Below are positions 23,722 to 33,300 of a stretch of 64,000 nt of DNA, piece by piece; the first letter of the stretch is position 1, and each line of letters opens with the position of its first letter. Where the stretch lies: assembly GCF_900156745.1 (NCBI RefSeq), contig NZ_LT707065.1, positions 3,906,001 through 3,970,000 on the forward strand, given 5' to 3'. The notes under the pieces are model-generated. The model was given only the letters and a program-made list of their open reading frames with translations, was not told the DNA's origin and did no database searches. The stretch comes from Achromobacter sp. MFA1 R4 (GTDB taxonomy: Bacteria; Pseudomonadota; Gammaproteobacteria; Burkholderiales; Burkholderiaceae_B). The position numbers and the translations under genes were made by a program.

Positions 23722-25131
23722 ATGCGCAACCATGAACTGATCGAGCGGCTGTCGCACCTGGTCGGCGACGGCGGACTGGTGCTGGATGCCGAAGGCCAGG
23801 CGCCCTACGTGCGCGACTGGCTGGGCAAATGGCAGGGCAGCACCCCCGTCGTGGTGCGGCCGCGCAATGCCACCGAAGTGTCGGCGGTCATGCGGCTGTG
23901 CCACCAGACGCGCACGCCGGTCGTGCCGCAGGGCGGCAACACGGGCATGAGCGGCGGCGCCACGCCGGACGGCAGCGGCGCGCAGGTGATCCTCAGCCTG
24001 AACCGCATGAAACGCATCCGCGAAGTCGATCCGGTCAACAACACGCTGTGCGCCGACGCCGGCGTACTGCTGGCCGACGTGCAGGCCGCGGCGCGCGACG
24101 TGGGCCGCTTTTTCCCCTTGAGCCTGGGCGCCGAGGGCACTTGCACCATCGGTGGCAACCTGGCCACCAATGCCGGCGGGACCGCGGTGCTGCGCTACGG
24201 CAACACGCGCGATCTGGCGCTGGGCCTGGAAGTGGTGCTGCCGGACGGCCGCGTCTGGAATGGCCTGCGCGGCCTGCGCAAGGACAACACCGGCTACGAC
24301 CTGAAAAGCCTGTTCATCGGCTCGGAGGGCACGCTGGGCATCATCACGGGCGCGGTCCTCAAGCTGTATCCGGCGCCGGCGGGCCGCGTCGCGGCCTGGG
24401 TGGGCGCAGACACCCCCGCCCAGGTGGTGGACCTGCTCAGCCGCCTGCAGGCCGTCTGCGGCGACCGCCTGACGGCTTTCGAGATGATGTCCGCGCGCTG
24501 CCTCGATCTGGTGGTGGCGCACGTCAGCGGCGCGGCCAGCCCGCTCGCCGGCCGCCATGCCTATCATGCCTTGCTGGAACTGTCGGACACCGAGCCCTCG
24601 GGCCTGTCCGCGGCCCTGGAAAAAGCACTGGGCGCGGCGCTGGAAGCGGGGGTGATCCAGGACTGCGCCTTTGCCATGAACGACACGCAGGTGCAGGCCT
24701 TGTGGCGCCTGCGCGAGGGGATCTCGCAGGCGCAGGTGCGCGCGGGCAAGGCGGTCAAGCACGACATCGCGCTGCCCATCTCCCGCCTCGCGGCGTTCGT
24801 CGAAGAGGCGGACCTGGCGCTGGTCTCCGAATTCCCCGGCCTGCCCATCGTGAACTTCGGCCACATCGGCGACGGCAACCTGCACTACAACGTGCTGCTG
24901 CCGCCCGACGTGACGCCCGCGGAATACGCCCGCCTCACGGCGGCGCTGAACCGCCGCGTGCATGACCTGGTCGCGCAGCGCGGGGGCAGCATCAGCGCCG
25001 AGCATGGCGTCGGCCAACTGCGGCGCGATGAACTGCGGCGCTACAAGTCGCCCGTGGAAATGGACCTGATGCTGATGATCAAGCGGGCGCTGGACCCGAA
25101 TCAACTGATGAATCCGGGCAAGCTGCTGTAG
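23722..25131 (+). CDS. FAD-linked oxidoreductase, GlcD / D-2-hydroxyacid dehydrogenase type
   Basis: A 469-residue VAO-family flavoprotein. The FAD-binding half shows V-V-V-R-P-R-N-A-T-E-V, P-Q-G-G-N-T-G-M-S-G-G-A and G-C-T-like T-C-T-I-G-G-N-L-A-T-N-A-G-G. The C-terminal half carries the metal/substrate site H-I-G-D-G-N-L-H-Y-N and S-A-E-H-G-V-G. These are the signatures of D-lactate, D-2-hydroxyglutarate and glycolate oxidising enzymes. There are no glcE/glcF partners, so it resembles the single-subunit D-2-hydroxyglutarate/D-lactate type. It is co-transcribed with the racemase. In this locus it may oxidise a D-2-hydroxy acid arising from D-amino-acid breakdown, which is inference only. Confidence 0.9.
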   Translation: MRNHELIERLSHLVGDGGLVLDAEGQAPYVRDWLGKWQGSTPVVVRPRNATEVSAVMRLCHQTRTPVVPQGGNTGMSGGATPDGSGAQVILSLNRMKRIREVDPVNNTLCADAGVLLADVQAAARDVGRFFPLSLGAEGTCTIGGNLATNAGGTAVLRYGNTRDLALGLEVVLPDGRVWNGLRGLRKDNTGYDLKSLFIGSEGTLGIITGAVLKLYPAPAGRVAAWVGADTPAQVVDLLSRLQAVCGDRLTAFEMMSARCLDLVVAHVSGAASPLAGRHAYHALLELSDTEPSGLSAALEKALGAALEAGVIQDCAFAMNDTQVQALWRLREGISQAQVRAGKAVKHDIALPISRLAAFVEEADLALVSEFPGLPIVNFGHIGDGNLHYNVLLPPDVTPAEYARLTAALNRRVHDLVAQRGGSISAEHGVGQLRRDELRRYKSPVEMDLMLMIKRALDPNQLMNPGKLL

Positions 25132-25193
25132 GGGCGCGAAGCAGCTGGGGGGCGCGCAGGCCGGGGCTGTGCGCGTGAAGTCCGCCGGAAATT

Positions 25194-25199
25194 TATAAT
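25194..25199 (+). promoter_or_regulatory. Probable hrpA -10 element
   Basis: A perfect TATAAT, 25 bases before the hrpA start. No convincing -35 is seen at 17 bases. It indicates that hrpA is transcribed separately from the oxidoreductase gene. Confidence 0.55.
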
Positions 25200-25224
25200 G
25201 GCGGGCTAATCGGATAAATCCTAC

Positions 25225-28200
25225 ATGCCTGAATCCTCCAGCCCGCGGGCGCCGAAACCTCCGGCGCCGCGCGCCAGTGACCGGGAAGCATCCCGCAAAG
25301 CAGCCCGGGAAAATGCCCAGGAAGGACCCCGGGAAGCCCCGCGGGAAGCGCCCCGGGCCCGGCCCGAAGGCCGCCCCGCCGCACCCCGTCCCGAACGTCC
25401 GGAACGGCCCGAACGGCCCATTCCGGCCGTCACCTACCCCGAAGACCTGCCCGTCAGCGCACGGCGGCAGGAGATCGCGCGCGCGATCGCCGGCCATCAG
25501 GTCGTGATCGTCAGCGGCGAAACCGGCTCGGGCAAGACCACCCAGCTTCCGAAAATCTGCCTGGAGCTGGGCCGCGGCCGCCAGAAGATGATCGGCCATA
25601 CCCAGCCGCGCCGCCTGGCGGCGACCTCGGTGGCCAAGCGCATCGCCGAGGAACTGAACACGCCCATGGGCGAAGTCGTCGGCTACCAGGTGCGGTTCAA
25701 CGACCGCACGGGCCCCAACGCGTCGATCAAGCTGATGACGGACGGCATCCTGCTGGCCGAGTCGCAACGCGATCCGCTGCTGCGCCGCTACGACACCCTC
25801 ATCATCGACGAGGCGCACGAACGCAGCCTGAACATCGACTTCCTGCTGGGCTATCTGAAGCAGCTGCTGCCGCGCCGCCCGGACCTGAAACTCATCATCA
25901 CGTCGGCCACCATCGACGCCGAACGCTTCGCCAAGCACTTCGCCGCGTCCGAGGACAAGCCCGCGCCGGTCATCGAAGTCTCCGGCCGCCTGTATCCGGT
26001 GGAGGTGCGCTACCGGCCCGTGCGCGAAGAGCCGGCCGCGGACGAGAACGCGCCGCAGGCCAGCAAACCCGGCCGCGACCGCGAGCGCATGTCCGGCGAC
26101 GAAGAGCGCGACCTGATCGACGCCATCGTCGACGCCGTCGACGAGTGCGCCCGCCACGGCCCCGGCGACGTGCTGGTGTTCCTGCCCGGCGAGCGGGAAA
26201 TCCGCGAATCCGCCGAAGCCCTGCGCAAGCGGCATCCGGCCGGCACCGAGGTGCTGCCGCTCTTTGCGCGCCTGTCGCAGGCCGAACAGGAACAGATCTT
26301 CCGCCCGCGCGGCAACGCGCGGCGCATCGTGCTGGCCACCAACGTGGCGGAAACCTCGCTGACCGTGCCCGGCATCCGCTTCGTCGTCGACAGCGGCCTG
26401 GCCCGCATCAAGCGGTATTCATGGCGCAACAAGGTCGAGCAACTGCGCATCGAGCCCATCAGCCGCGCCTCGGCCAACCAGCGCGCCGGCCGCTGCGGCC
26501 GGGTGGGGCCCGGGGTCTGCATCCGGCTCTATGACGAGCTGGATTTCAACAACCGGGCGCCGTTCACGGATCCGGAAGTGCTGCGTTCGTCGCTGGCCTC
26601 GGTCATCCTGCGGATGAAGTCGCTCAAGCTTGACGACATCGAGCAATTTCCCTTCGTCGAGGCCCCGCCGGGGCGGGCGGTGGCCGACGGCTACCACCTG
26701 CTGCAGGAACTGGGCGCCATCGAGCTGGCCTCGGCGGCCGATGACGACGCGGACGCCGGACGCACCGGCGCGGCCTTCGTCCTGACCCGCACCGGCGTCG
26801 AGCTGGCCAAGCTGCCCGTGGACCCGCGCATCGGCCGGATGATCCTGGCCGCGCGCGAGCACCAGTGCCTGGCCGAAATGCTGATCATCGCCTCGGCGCT
26901 GTCGGTGCAGGACCCGCGCGACCGGCCCATGCAGGAGCGCGAGGCCGCCGAAGCGGCGCACGCCAAGTTCGGCGACGACAAGTCCGAGTTCATCTCTTTC
27001 CTGAAACTGTGGCGCTGGTACGGCGAGCAGGTGCAGCACAAGGCGTCGCAACGCAAGCTGGTGGGCCTGTTGCGCCAGAACTTCCTGTCGCCGGTCCGCC
27101 TGCGCGAATGGCATGACGTGCACACCCAGCTTGCGGCGCTGGTGGGCGAGCAGGGCTGGCGCGTCAACCAGACTGAAGCCACCTACGAACAGCTCCATAT
27201 GGCGCTCTTGTCCGGCCTATTGGGCAACATCGGCTTCAAGAGTGAAGAAGGCGGCATGTACCAGGGCGCGCGCGAGATTCGCTTCCACATCCATCCGGGT
27301 TCGCGCCTGGTGAAGAAAGCCGGCCGCTGGATCATGGCGGCCGAGCTGGTCGAGACCACCCGCCTGTACGCGCGCTGCGTGGCGCGCATCGACCCGGTGT
27401 GGCTCGAAAAAGTGGGCGCGCATCTCATCCGCAAGAACTGGTCCGACCCGCGCTGGGAGAAGAAGGCCGGGCAGGTCGTGGCCAACGAGCGCGCCACGCT
27501 CTACGGGCTGGCCATCTACACCGGCCGGCGCGTGCATTACGGCCGCGTAAATCCCACGCATGCCCGCGAACTCTTCATCCGCCAGGCGCTGGTGCCCGGC
27601 GAAATCGACACGCGCCTGCCGTTCGTGGCGCACAACCGCAAGCTCATCGCCGGCATCGAAAAGCTGGAACACCAGACGCGCCGGCCTGACATCCTGGTGG
27701 ACGATGAGCTGATCTACGCGTTCTACGACCGCCAGCTTCCCGCCGACATCTCGCAGACCGCGACACTGGAAAAGTGGGTGGGCGGCCTGGACAAGGCATC
27801 GGCCGCCAAGCTGATGCTGACCCGCGACGAACTGATGCGCCACGAGGCGGCCGGCGTCACGACCGATGTCTTTCCCAAGAAGGTCGAGTGGCAGGGCGTG
27901 TCGATGGCGCTGGATTACCACTTCGAGCCGGGTTCCCCGCGCGACGGCGTGACCTTGTCGGTGCCGCTCTTCGCGCTGAACCAGATCGATCCGGCGCGCT
28001 GCGAGTGGCTGGTGCCCGGCATGCTGAAGGAAAAGGTGCATCTGCTGCTCAAGTCGCTGCCGCAGAAACTGCGCCGCCATTGCGTGCCGCTGCCGGACTA
28101 TGCGGCCGGTTTCTACGACCGCTGGTTCGACCGCCTGGCCGATCCGCAGCAGGGCCTGGTGGACGCCATCATCGCCGACATGTGGGACCAGGTGCAGGTG

Positions 28201-29247
28201 CGTCCGGCGGTGGGCGACTTCAAGCTGGAGACCCTGCCGGCGCATCTGTTCATGAACTTCCGCGTCGTGGACGAGCACGGCCGCATGCTGGCCGCCGGAC
28301 GCAACCTGGCGCAGCTGCGCGCCGAATTCGGCAAGCAGGCCCAGGCCACGTTCCAGCAACTGGCCGCCAGCGACACGCAGGTCGCGCAGGCGCTGGCGCA
28401 CGAAAACCTGACCTCCTGGTCGTTCGGCCCCTTGCCCGAGATCATGGAGATCAAGCGGCGCGGCCAGTCCGTCATCGGCTATCCGGCGCTGGTGGACCGG
28501 GGCGCGCATTGCGACCTGGACGTTTTCGACGATCCCGACGAGGCCCGCAAGCATCATCGCGCGGGTCTCCTGAAGCTGTTCCGGCTGGGCCTGCGCGAGC
28601 AGGTGAAGTTCCTGGAAAAGAACCTGACGGACCTGACGAAGATCAGCATGCTCTACATGACGCTGGGCACGCAGGAAGAACTGCGCGACCAGATCATCGA
28701 CTGCGCGCTGGGCCAGGCCTGCCTGGCCGAACCGTGGCCGGTCAACGAGCAGCAGTTCGAAGCGCGCCGCGCCGAGGGCAAGGGGCGGCTGGGCCTGCTG
28801 GCGCAGGAAGTCGCGCGGCTGGCCGGCGCGGTGCTGACCGAGTACGCCGCCCTGCAGCGCAAGCTGCCGCAGGCCAAGCCGCATGCGGCCGCCTACGCGG
28901 ACCTGCAGCAGCAACTGGGCGCGCTGATGCCAAAGTGGTTCATCCGCGACACGCCCTATGCGCAACTCTCGCATTTCCCGCGGTATCTGAAGGCGGCGGT
29001 GGCGCGCATCGACAAGCTGCGCGCCGATCCGGCGCGCGATGCGAAGCTGGTGGCGGAGATGGCGCCGCTGGTCACGCAATACCAGCGGGCGAGGGCGGCG
29101 CTGAAAGGGGCGCCCGACCCCCGGCTGGACGAGTTCCGCTGGTTGCTTGAGGAGCTGCGGGTGGCGCTCTTCGCGCAGGAGCTGCGCACGCCCATGCCCG
29201 TGTCGGTCAAGCGCCTGATGAAAAGCTGGGAATCCCTGCAGCGCTAG
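25225..29247 (+). CDS. hrpA: ATP-dependent RNA helicase HrpA (DEAH box)
   Basis: 1340 residues. A ~65-residue N-terminal tail is low-complexity (Pro/Arg/Ala/Glu with repeated E-A-P-R and E-R-P triplets). The DEAH core then shows G-E-T-G-S-G-K-T-T at 98-106, D-E-A-H near 195, S-A-T near 225 and Q-R-A-G-R-C-G-R near 419. Helicase-associated, OB-like and long HrpA-specific C-terminal (DUF3418) regions follow. HrpA acts on RNA: in E. coli it processes a fimbrial mRNA and resolves stalled or collided ribosomes. Length matches the family (about 1300). A shared terminator separates it from lpxO. The many large reverse-strand ORFs opposite it are shadows. Confidence 0.96.
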   Translation: MPESSSPRAPKPPAPRASDREASRKAARENAQEGPREAPREAPRARPEGRPAAPRPERPERPERPIPAVTYPEDLPVSARRQEIARAIAGHQVVIVSGETGSGKTTQLPKICLELGRGRQKMIGHTQPRRLAATSVAKRIAEELNTPMGEVVGYQVRFNDRTGPNASIKLMTDGILLAESQRDPLLRRYDTLIIDEAHERSLNIDFLLGYLKQLLPRRPDLKLIITSATIDAERFAKHFAASEDKPAPVIEVSGRLYPVEVRYRPVREEPAADENAPQASKPGRDRERMSGDEERDLIDAIVDAVDECARHGPGDVLVFLPGEREIRESAEALRKRHPAGTEVLPLFARLSQAEQEQIFRPRGNARRIVLATNVAETSLTVPGIRFVVDSGLARIKRYSWRNKVEQLRIEPISRASANQRAGRCGRVGPGVCIRLYDELDFNNRAPFTDPEVLRSSLASVILRMKSLKLDDIEQFPFVEAPPGRAVADGYHLLQELGAIELASAADDDADAGRTGAAFVLTRTGVELAKLPVDPRIGRMILAAREHQCLAEMLIIASALSVQDPRDRPMQEREAAEAAHAKFGDDKSEFISFLKLWRWYGEQVQHKASQRKLVGLLRQNFLSPVRLREWHDVHTQLAALVGEQGWRVNQTEATYEQLHMALLSGLLGNIGFKSEEGGMYQGAREIRFHIHPGSRLVKKAGRWIMAAELVETTRLYARCVARIDPVWLEKVGAHLIRKNWSDPRWEKKAGQVVANERATLYGLAIYTGRRVHYGRVNPTHARELFIRQALVPGEIDTRLPFVAHNRKLIAGIEKLEHQTRRPDILVDDELIYAFYDRQLPADISQTATLEKWVGGLDKASAAKLMLTRDELMRHEAAGVTTDVFPKKVEWQGVSMALDYHFEPGSPRDGVTLSVPLFALNQIDPARCEWLVPGMLKEKVHLLLKSLPQKLRRHCVPLPDYAAGFYDRWFDRLADPQQGLVDAIIADMWDQVQVRPAVGDFKLETLPAHLFMNFRVVDEHGRMLAAGRNLAQLRAEFGKQAQATFQQLAASDTQVAQALAHENLTSWSFGPLPEIMEIKRRGQSVIGYPALVDRGAHCDLDVFDDPDEARKHHRAGLLKLFRLGLREQVKFLEKNLTDLTKISMLYMTLGTQEELRDQIIDCALGQACLAEPWPVNEQQFEARRAEGKGRLGLLAQEVARLAGAVLTEYAALQRKLPQAKPHAAAYADLQQQLGALMPKWFIRDTPYAQLSHFPRYLKAAVARIDKLRADPARDAKLVAEMAPLVTQYQRARAALKGAPDPRLDEFRWLLEELRVALFAQELRTPMPVSVKRLMKSWESLQR

Positions 29248-29260
29248 CCGGCGCCGCATG

Positions 29261-29296
29261 AAAAAAGGGCCGCAACGCTTGACGCTTGCGGCCCTT
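29261..29296 (-). terminator. Terminator between hrpA and lpxO
   Basis: An 11-bp stem (AAGGGCCGCAA with TTGCGGCCCTT) around a 10-base loop. On the minus strand a six-T run follows, so it terminates lpxO efficiently. On the plus strand it may slow hrpA transcription but lacks a U-run. Confidence 0.85.
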
Positions 29297-29312
29297 GTTC
29301 TATCTGGCTGGC

Positions 29313-30212
29313 TTACAGGGCCAGGAACCCGGCGATCACCAGCAGGATCAGGCCGTACTTGGTGGCCTTGTACGCCGTGCGGTTCCAGTTCTTGAAGGCC
29401 TTGCGCTTCTGGTCGATCACCCAGTGCGCATGGGTCAGCCGGTTGATGGCGCCGGTCTGGTCGCCGCCGTCGTTGGGCGAACTGGCGGCGGACATGACCT
29501 TGCGGCCGAACCAGCGGTTGAAGGCTTCGGCCCAGCGCCACTTGAGCGGGCGCTCGATGTCGCAGAACAGGATGATCCGGTTCTCGCCTGTCTTGTTGTA
29601 GGCCTCGTGCACGTAGGTTTCGTCGAACACCACGCTTTCGCCGTCGCGCCAGCTGTAATGCTCGCCGTCCACGATGATGTGGCAGCCGTCGTCGTTCGGC
29701 GTGGCCAGGCCCAGGTGGTAGCGCAGCGATCCGGCGAACGGGTCGCGGTGCGGGTTCAGTTGGCCGCCCGGGGGCAGCTCGGCAAACATCGCGGCCTTGA
29801 CCTTGGGCAGGCCCTTCAGGATGGCGACGGTCTTGGGGCAGAGCTCTTCGGCCGAGGGGTGGCGGGCGTCATACCACTTCAGGTAGAACCGCTTCCAACC
29901 GTACTTGAAGAAAGAGTTGAAGCCAATGTCGTTGTGGGCTTCGGCCGCCTTGATCCGGCGAAGCTCGGCCATTTTTATGGCTTCTTCGCGTATCGTCTCC
30001 CAGTTGTCGTCCAGCACCTTCAGTTCGGCGATCTCGCTGGTCGTCAGGTAGGGGGTGGTCGGCACCCGGGAGGCCAACACCATGAAGGCATTGATCGGGG
30101 CCAGCAGTACGGAATGATCCAGCAGTTGGCGTCCCAATGGCAGTTTGACGCGGCCGCGGAAGTGCGCAAACAGGATGGCGGCAAGCCAGATCCCGGGTAC
30201 TAACCATTTCAT
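29313..30212 (-). CDS. lpxO: Lipid A hydroxylase LpxO (Fe(II)/2-oxoglutarate dioxygenase)
   Basis: A 299-residue membrane-associated aspartyl/asparaginyl beta-hydroxylase-family enzyme. Hydrophobic ends (residues 1-17 and ~280-299) flank the catalytic core. N-P-H-R-D-P and H-L-G-L lead to V-F-D-E-T-Y-V-H-E-A-Y-N, which provides the iron-binding His/Asp and distal His, followed by N-R-I-I-L-F-C-D-I-E-R-P with the 2-oxoglutarate Arg. LpxO adds a 2-hydroxyl to a secondary acyl chain of lipid A. The ATG at 30212 gives the family N-terminus M-K-W-L; a longer reading frame upstream overlaps dnaE on the other strand and is unlikely. The gene faces away from dnaE and the LPS-core genes. Confidence 0.93.
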   Translation of the reverse strand: MKWLVPGIWLAAILFAHFRGRVKLPLGRQLLDHSVLLAPINAFMVLASRVPTTPYLTTSEIAELKVLDDNWETIREEAIKMAELRRIKAAEAHNDIGFNSFFKYGWKRFYLKWYDARHPSAEELCPKTVAILKGLPKVKAAMFAELPPGGQLNPHRDPFAGSLRYHLGLATPNDDGCHIIVDGEHYSWRDGESVVFDETYVHEAYNKTGENRIILFCDIERPLKWRWAEAFNRWFGRKVMSAASSPNDGGDQTGAINRLTHAHWVIDQKRKAFKNWNRTAYKATKYGLILLVIAGFLAL

Positions 30213-30303
30213 AGGTATATCTCGTATTGCTACGGGTGGTGCGAAAACCCCGGTATTGTCCCACAAGCCCCTTGGCGGCCTCCCGCCGGACCGGGGCGCT
30301 GGG

Positions 30304-30309
30304 TACAAT
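30304..30309 (+). promoter_or_regulatory. Probable dnaE -10 element, leaderless geometry
   Basis: TACAAT ends six bases before the dnaE ATG at 30316. A start site about seven bases after the hexamer would fall on the A of the start codon. There is no ribosome binding site between the two. Confidence 0.5.
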
Positions 30310-30315
30310 TCCGCT

Positions 30316-33300
30316 ATGTCCGAAGCCGTAACGACCCCGACCCCCTTTGTCCACCTGCGCGTCCACTCCGAGTTCTCGGTCGTGGATGGCACGGTGCGTA
30401 TTCCCGATCTCATCAAGCGCGTGGCCAAGCTGGGGCAGCCCGCCGTCGCGCTGACCGACCTGTCCAACCTGTTCGGCCTGATCAAATTCTACAAGGGCGC
30501 GCGCGGCGCGGGCGTCAAACCCATCGCGGGCTGCGACGTCTGGATCTCCAACGACGAAGATCCCGCCAAGCCCTTCCGCCTGTTGTTGCTCGTGCGCAAC
30601 CATCAGGGCTATCTGAACCTCTGTGAACTGCTGTCCAAGGCCTTCCTGACGAACCAGGGCAAGGGCCGGGCGGAAATCCGCCGCGAATGGCTGCAGGGGC
30701 AGGCTGGCCTGATCGCGCTGTCCGGCGGCCGGGGCGGGGACGTGGGGCAGGCGCTGGAAGCCGGCAATGCCGTGTCGGCGCTGGCGCTGGCCCGCCAGTG
30801 GGCCCATGTGTTTCCGGGCAGCTACTACATCGAACTGCAGCGCGCCGGCATGGACGGCGACGAAGGCTACTGCCAGGCCGCCATGCGGCTGGCTGCCGAG
30901 GCCGGCCTGCCGGTGGTCGCGACCCATCCCGTGCAGTTCCTGGACGAATTCGAATTCCAGGCCCACGAGGCCCGCGTTTGCATCGCCGAAGGCGAAATCC
31001 TGGCCAACCCGCGCCGCGTGCGCCGGTTCTCCAAGGAACAGTACCTGCTCAGCTCCGAGGAAATGGCGCGCCGGTTCGCCGACGTGCCCTCGGCCCTGGC
31101 CAACACGGTCGAAATCGCCAAGCGCTGCAACCTGAGCCTGGTGCTGGGCAAGCCGCGCCTGCCCAACTTCCCCACGCCCGACGGCGTGACGCTGGACGAT
31201 TACCTCGTCCAGTTGTCCGAACAGGGCCTGGAAAAGCGCATGGAGTTCCTGTTCCCGGACCCGGCCGAGCGCGAGTCCAAGCGCGAGCAGTATTACGACC
31301 GCCTGCGCTGGGAGTGCAAGACCATCATCCAGATGGGCTTTCCCGGTTACTTCCTGATCGTGCAGGACTTCATCAACTGGGGCAAGAACAACGGCGTGCC
31401 GGTGGGACCGGGCCGCGGTTCGGGCGCCGGGTCGCTGGTGGCCTACGCGCTGGGCATCACCGACCTCGATCCCATCCGCTATGACCTGCTGTTCGAGCGA
31501 TTCCTGAATCCCGAGCGGGTCTCCATGCCCGACTTCGATATCGACTTCTGCCAGGACAACCGCGAACGGGTCATCGACTACGTCAAGGAAAAATACGGCC
31601 GCGCGGCCGTGAGCCAGATCGCCACCTTCGGCACGCTGGGCGCCAAGGCCGTGGTGCGCGACGCCGGCCGCGTGCTGGACATGCCCTACATGTTCTGCGA
31701 TGGCCTCTCCAAGCTGATCCCGTTCAACCCGATGGATCCCTGGACGCTGGAGCGCACGCTCAAGGACGAGCCCGCCTTCAAGGATCGCTACGAACAGGAA
31801 GAAGAGGTCCGTTCGCTGGTCGACCTGGCCAAGCCGCTCGAGGGCCTGACCCGCAACATCGGCATGCACGCGGGCGGGGTGCTGATCGCGCCCGGCAAGC
31901 TCACCGACTTCTGCCCGCTGTATTGCCAGCCGGGGCAGGAGAACAGCGCGGTCTCGCAGTTCGACAAGGACGACGTCGAAGCCGCCGGCCTGGTGAAGTT
32001 CGACTTCCTGGGCCTGCGCAACCTGACCATCCTGGATTGGGCCGTGCGCTACGTGCGCCAGTTCAACGCGGACAAGCGCGACTTCGACGTCATGGCGCTG
32101 GCCCTGGACGATCCGGCGGCCTACAAGATCCTGTGCGACGCCAACACCACCGCCGTGTTCCAGCTGGAATCGCGCGGCATGAAAGAGCTGCTCAAGAAGC
32201 TGCGGCCCAACACGTTCGAAGACATCATCGCCATGCTGGCCCTGTATCGTCCGGGGCCGCTGGAATCGGGCATGGTGGACGACTTCGTCAACCGCAAGCA
32301 CGGTCGCGCGGCGGTGGACTACTTCCACCCGGACCTGGAAGCCACCCTCAAGAGCACCTACGGGGTCATCGTCTACCAGGAACAGGTGATGCTGATCTCC
32401 CAGATCATCGGGGGATACTCGCTGGGCGGCGCCGACCTGCTGCGCCGCGCCATGGGCAAGAAAAAGCCCGAGGAAATGGCCAAGCACCGCGAGCTGTTCG
32501 AGCAGGGCGCCAAGGAAAAAGGCCATGACCCGGACCTGGCGGTCAAGCTGTTCGACCTGATGGAGAAGTTCGCGGGCTATGGCTTCAACAAGTCGCACTC
32601 GGCCGCGTACGCGCTGATCTCCTACCAGACCGCCTGGCTGAAGGCCTACCACCCGACCGAATTCCTGGCCGCCACCATGTCGTCCGACATGGACGACACG
32701 GACAAGGTCCAGATTTTCTGCCGCGACGCCCAGGACAACGGCGTCGAGGTGCTGCCGCCCGACGTCAACCATTCCGGCTACCGCTTCGAACCCGTCGCCG
32801 ACAAGCACACCGAAAAAGGCAAGCCGCCGCGCACCATGCGCTACGGCCTGGGCGCCGTCAAGGGCACCGGCCAGGGCGCCGTCGAAGACATCCTGCGCGC
32901 GCGCAAAGAGGGCGGCCCGTTCCTCAACCTGTTCGACTTCTGCCGCCGCGTCAGCAAGCAGGCCGTCAACCGCCGCACCATCGAGGCCCTGATCAAGGCC
33001 GGCGCGTTCGATACCATCGAACCCAACCGCGCCGCCATGCTGGCTTCCGTTCCCACCGCCATGGAAGCCGCCGAACAGGCTGCCCGCAGCGCCAACCAGG
33101 CTTCGCTGTTCGGCGACGACAGTGGCGACGTGGTGGCCGGCGAGCTGGCCAAGGTCGCGCCCTGGGACCTGCACAAGAAGCTGACGGAAGAAAAGTCCGC
33201 GCTCGGCTATTACTACAGCGGCCACCTCTTTGACGCCTGGCGCGACGAGGTGCGGCGCATCGTGCCGATGCAGCTTGCGCGCGTGGAGCCGCAGCGCGAC

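Noticed and set aside
23695..26235. A long reverse-strand frame across the GlcD-type gene and hrpA
   Set aside because: It spans two genes with clear motifs on the other strand and shows low-complexity composition typical of antisense frames in high-GC DNA.
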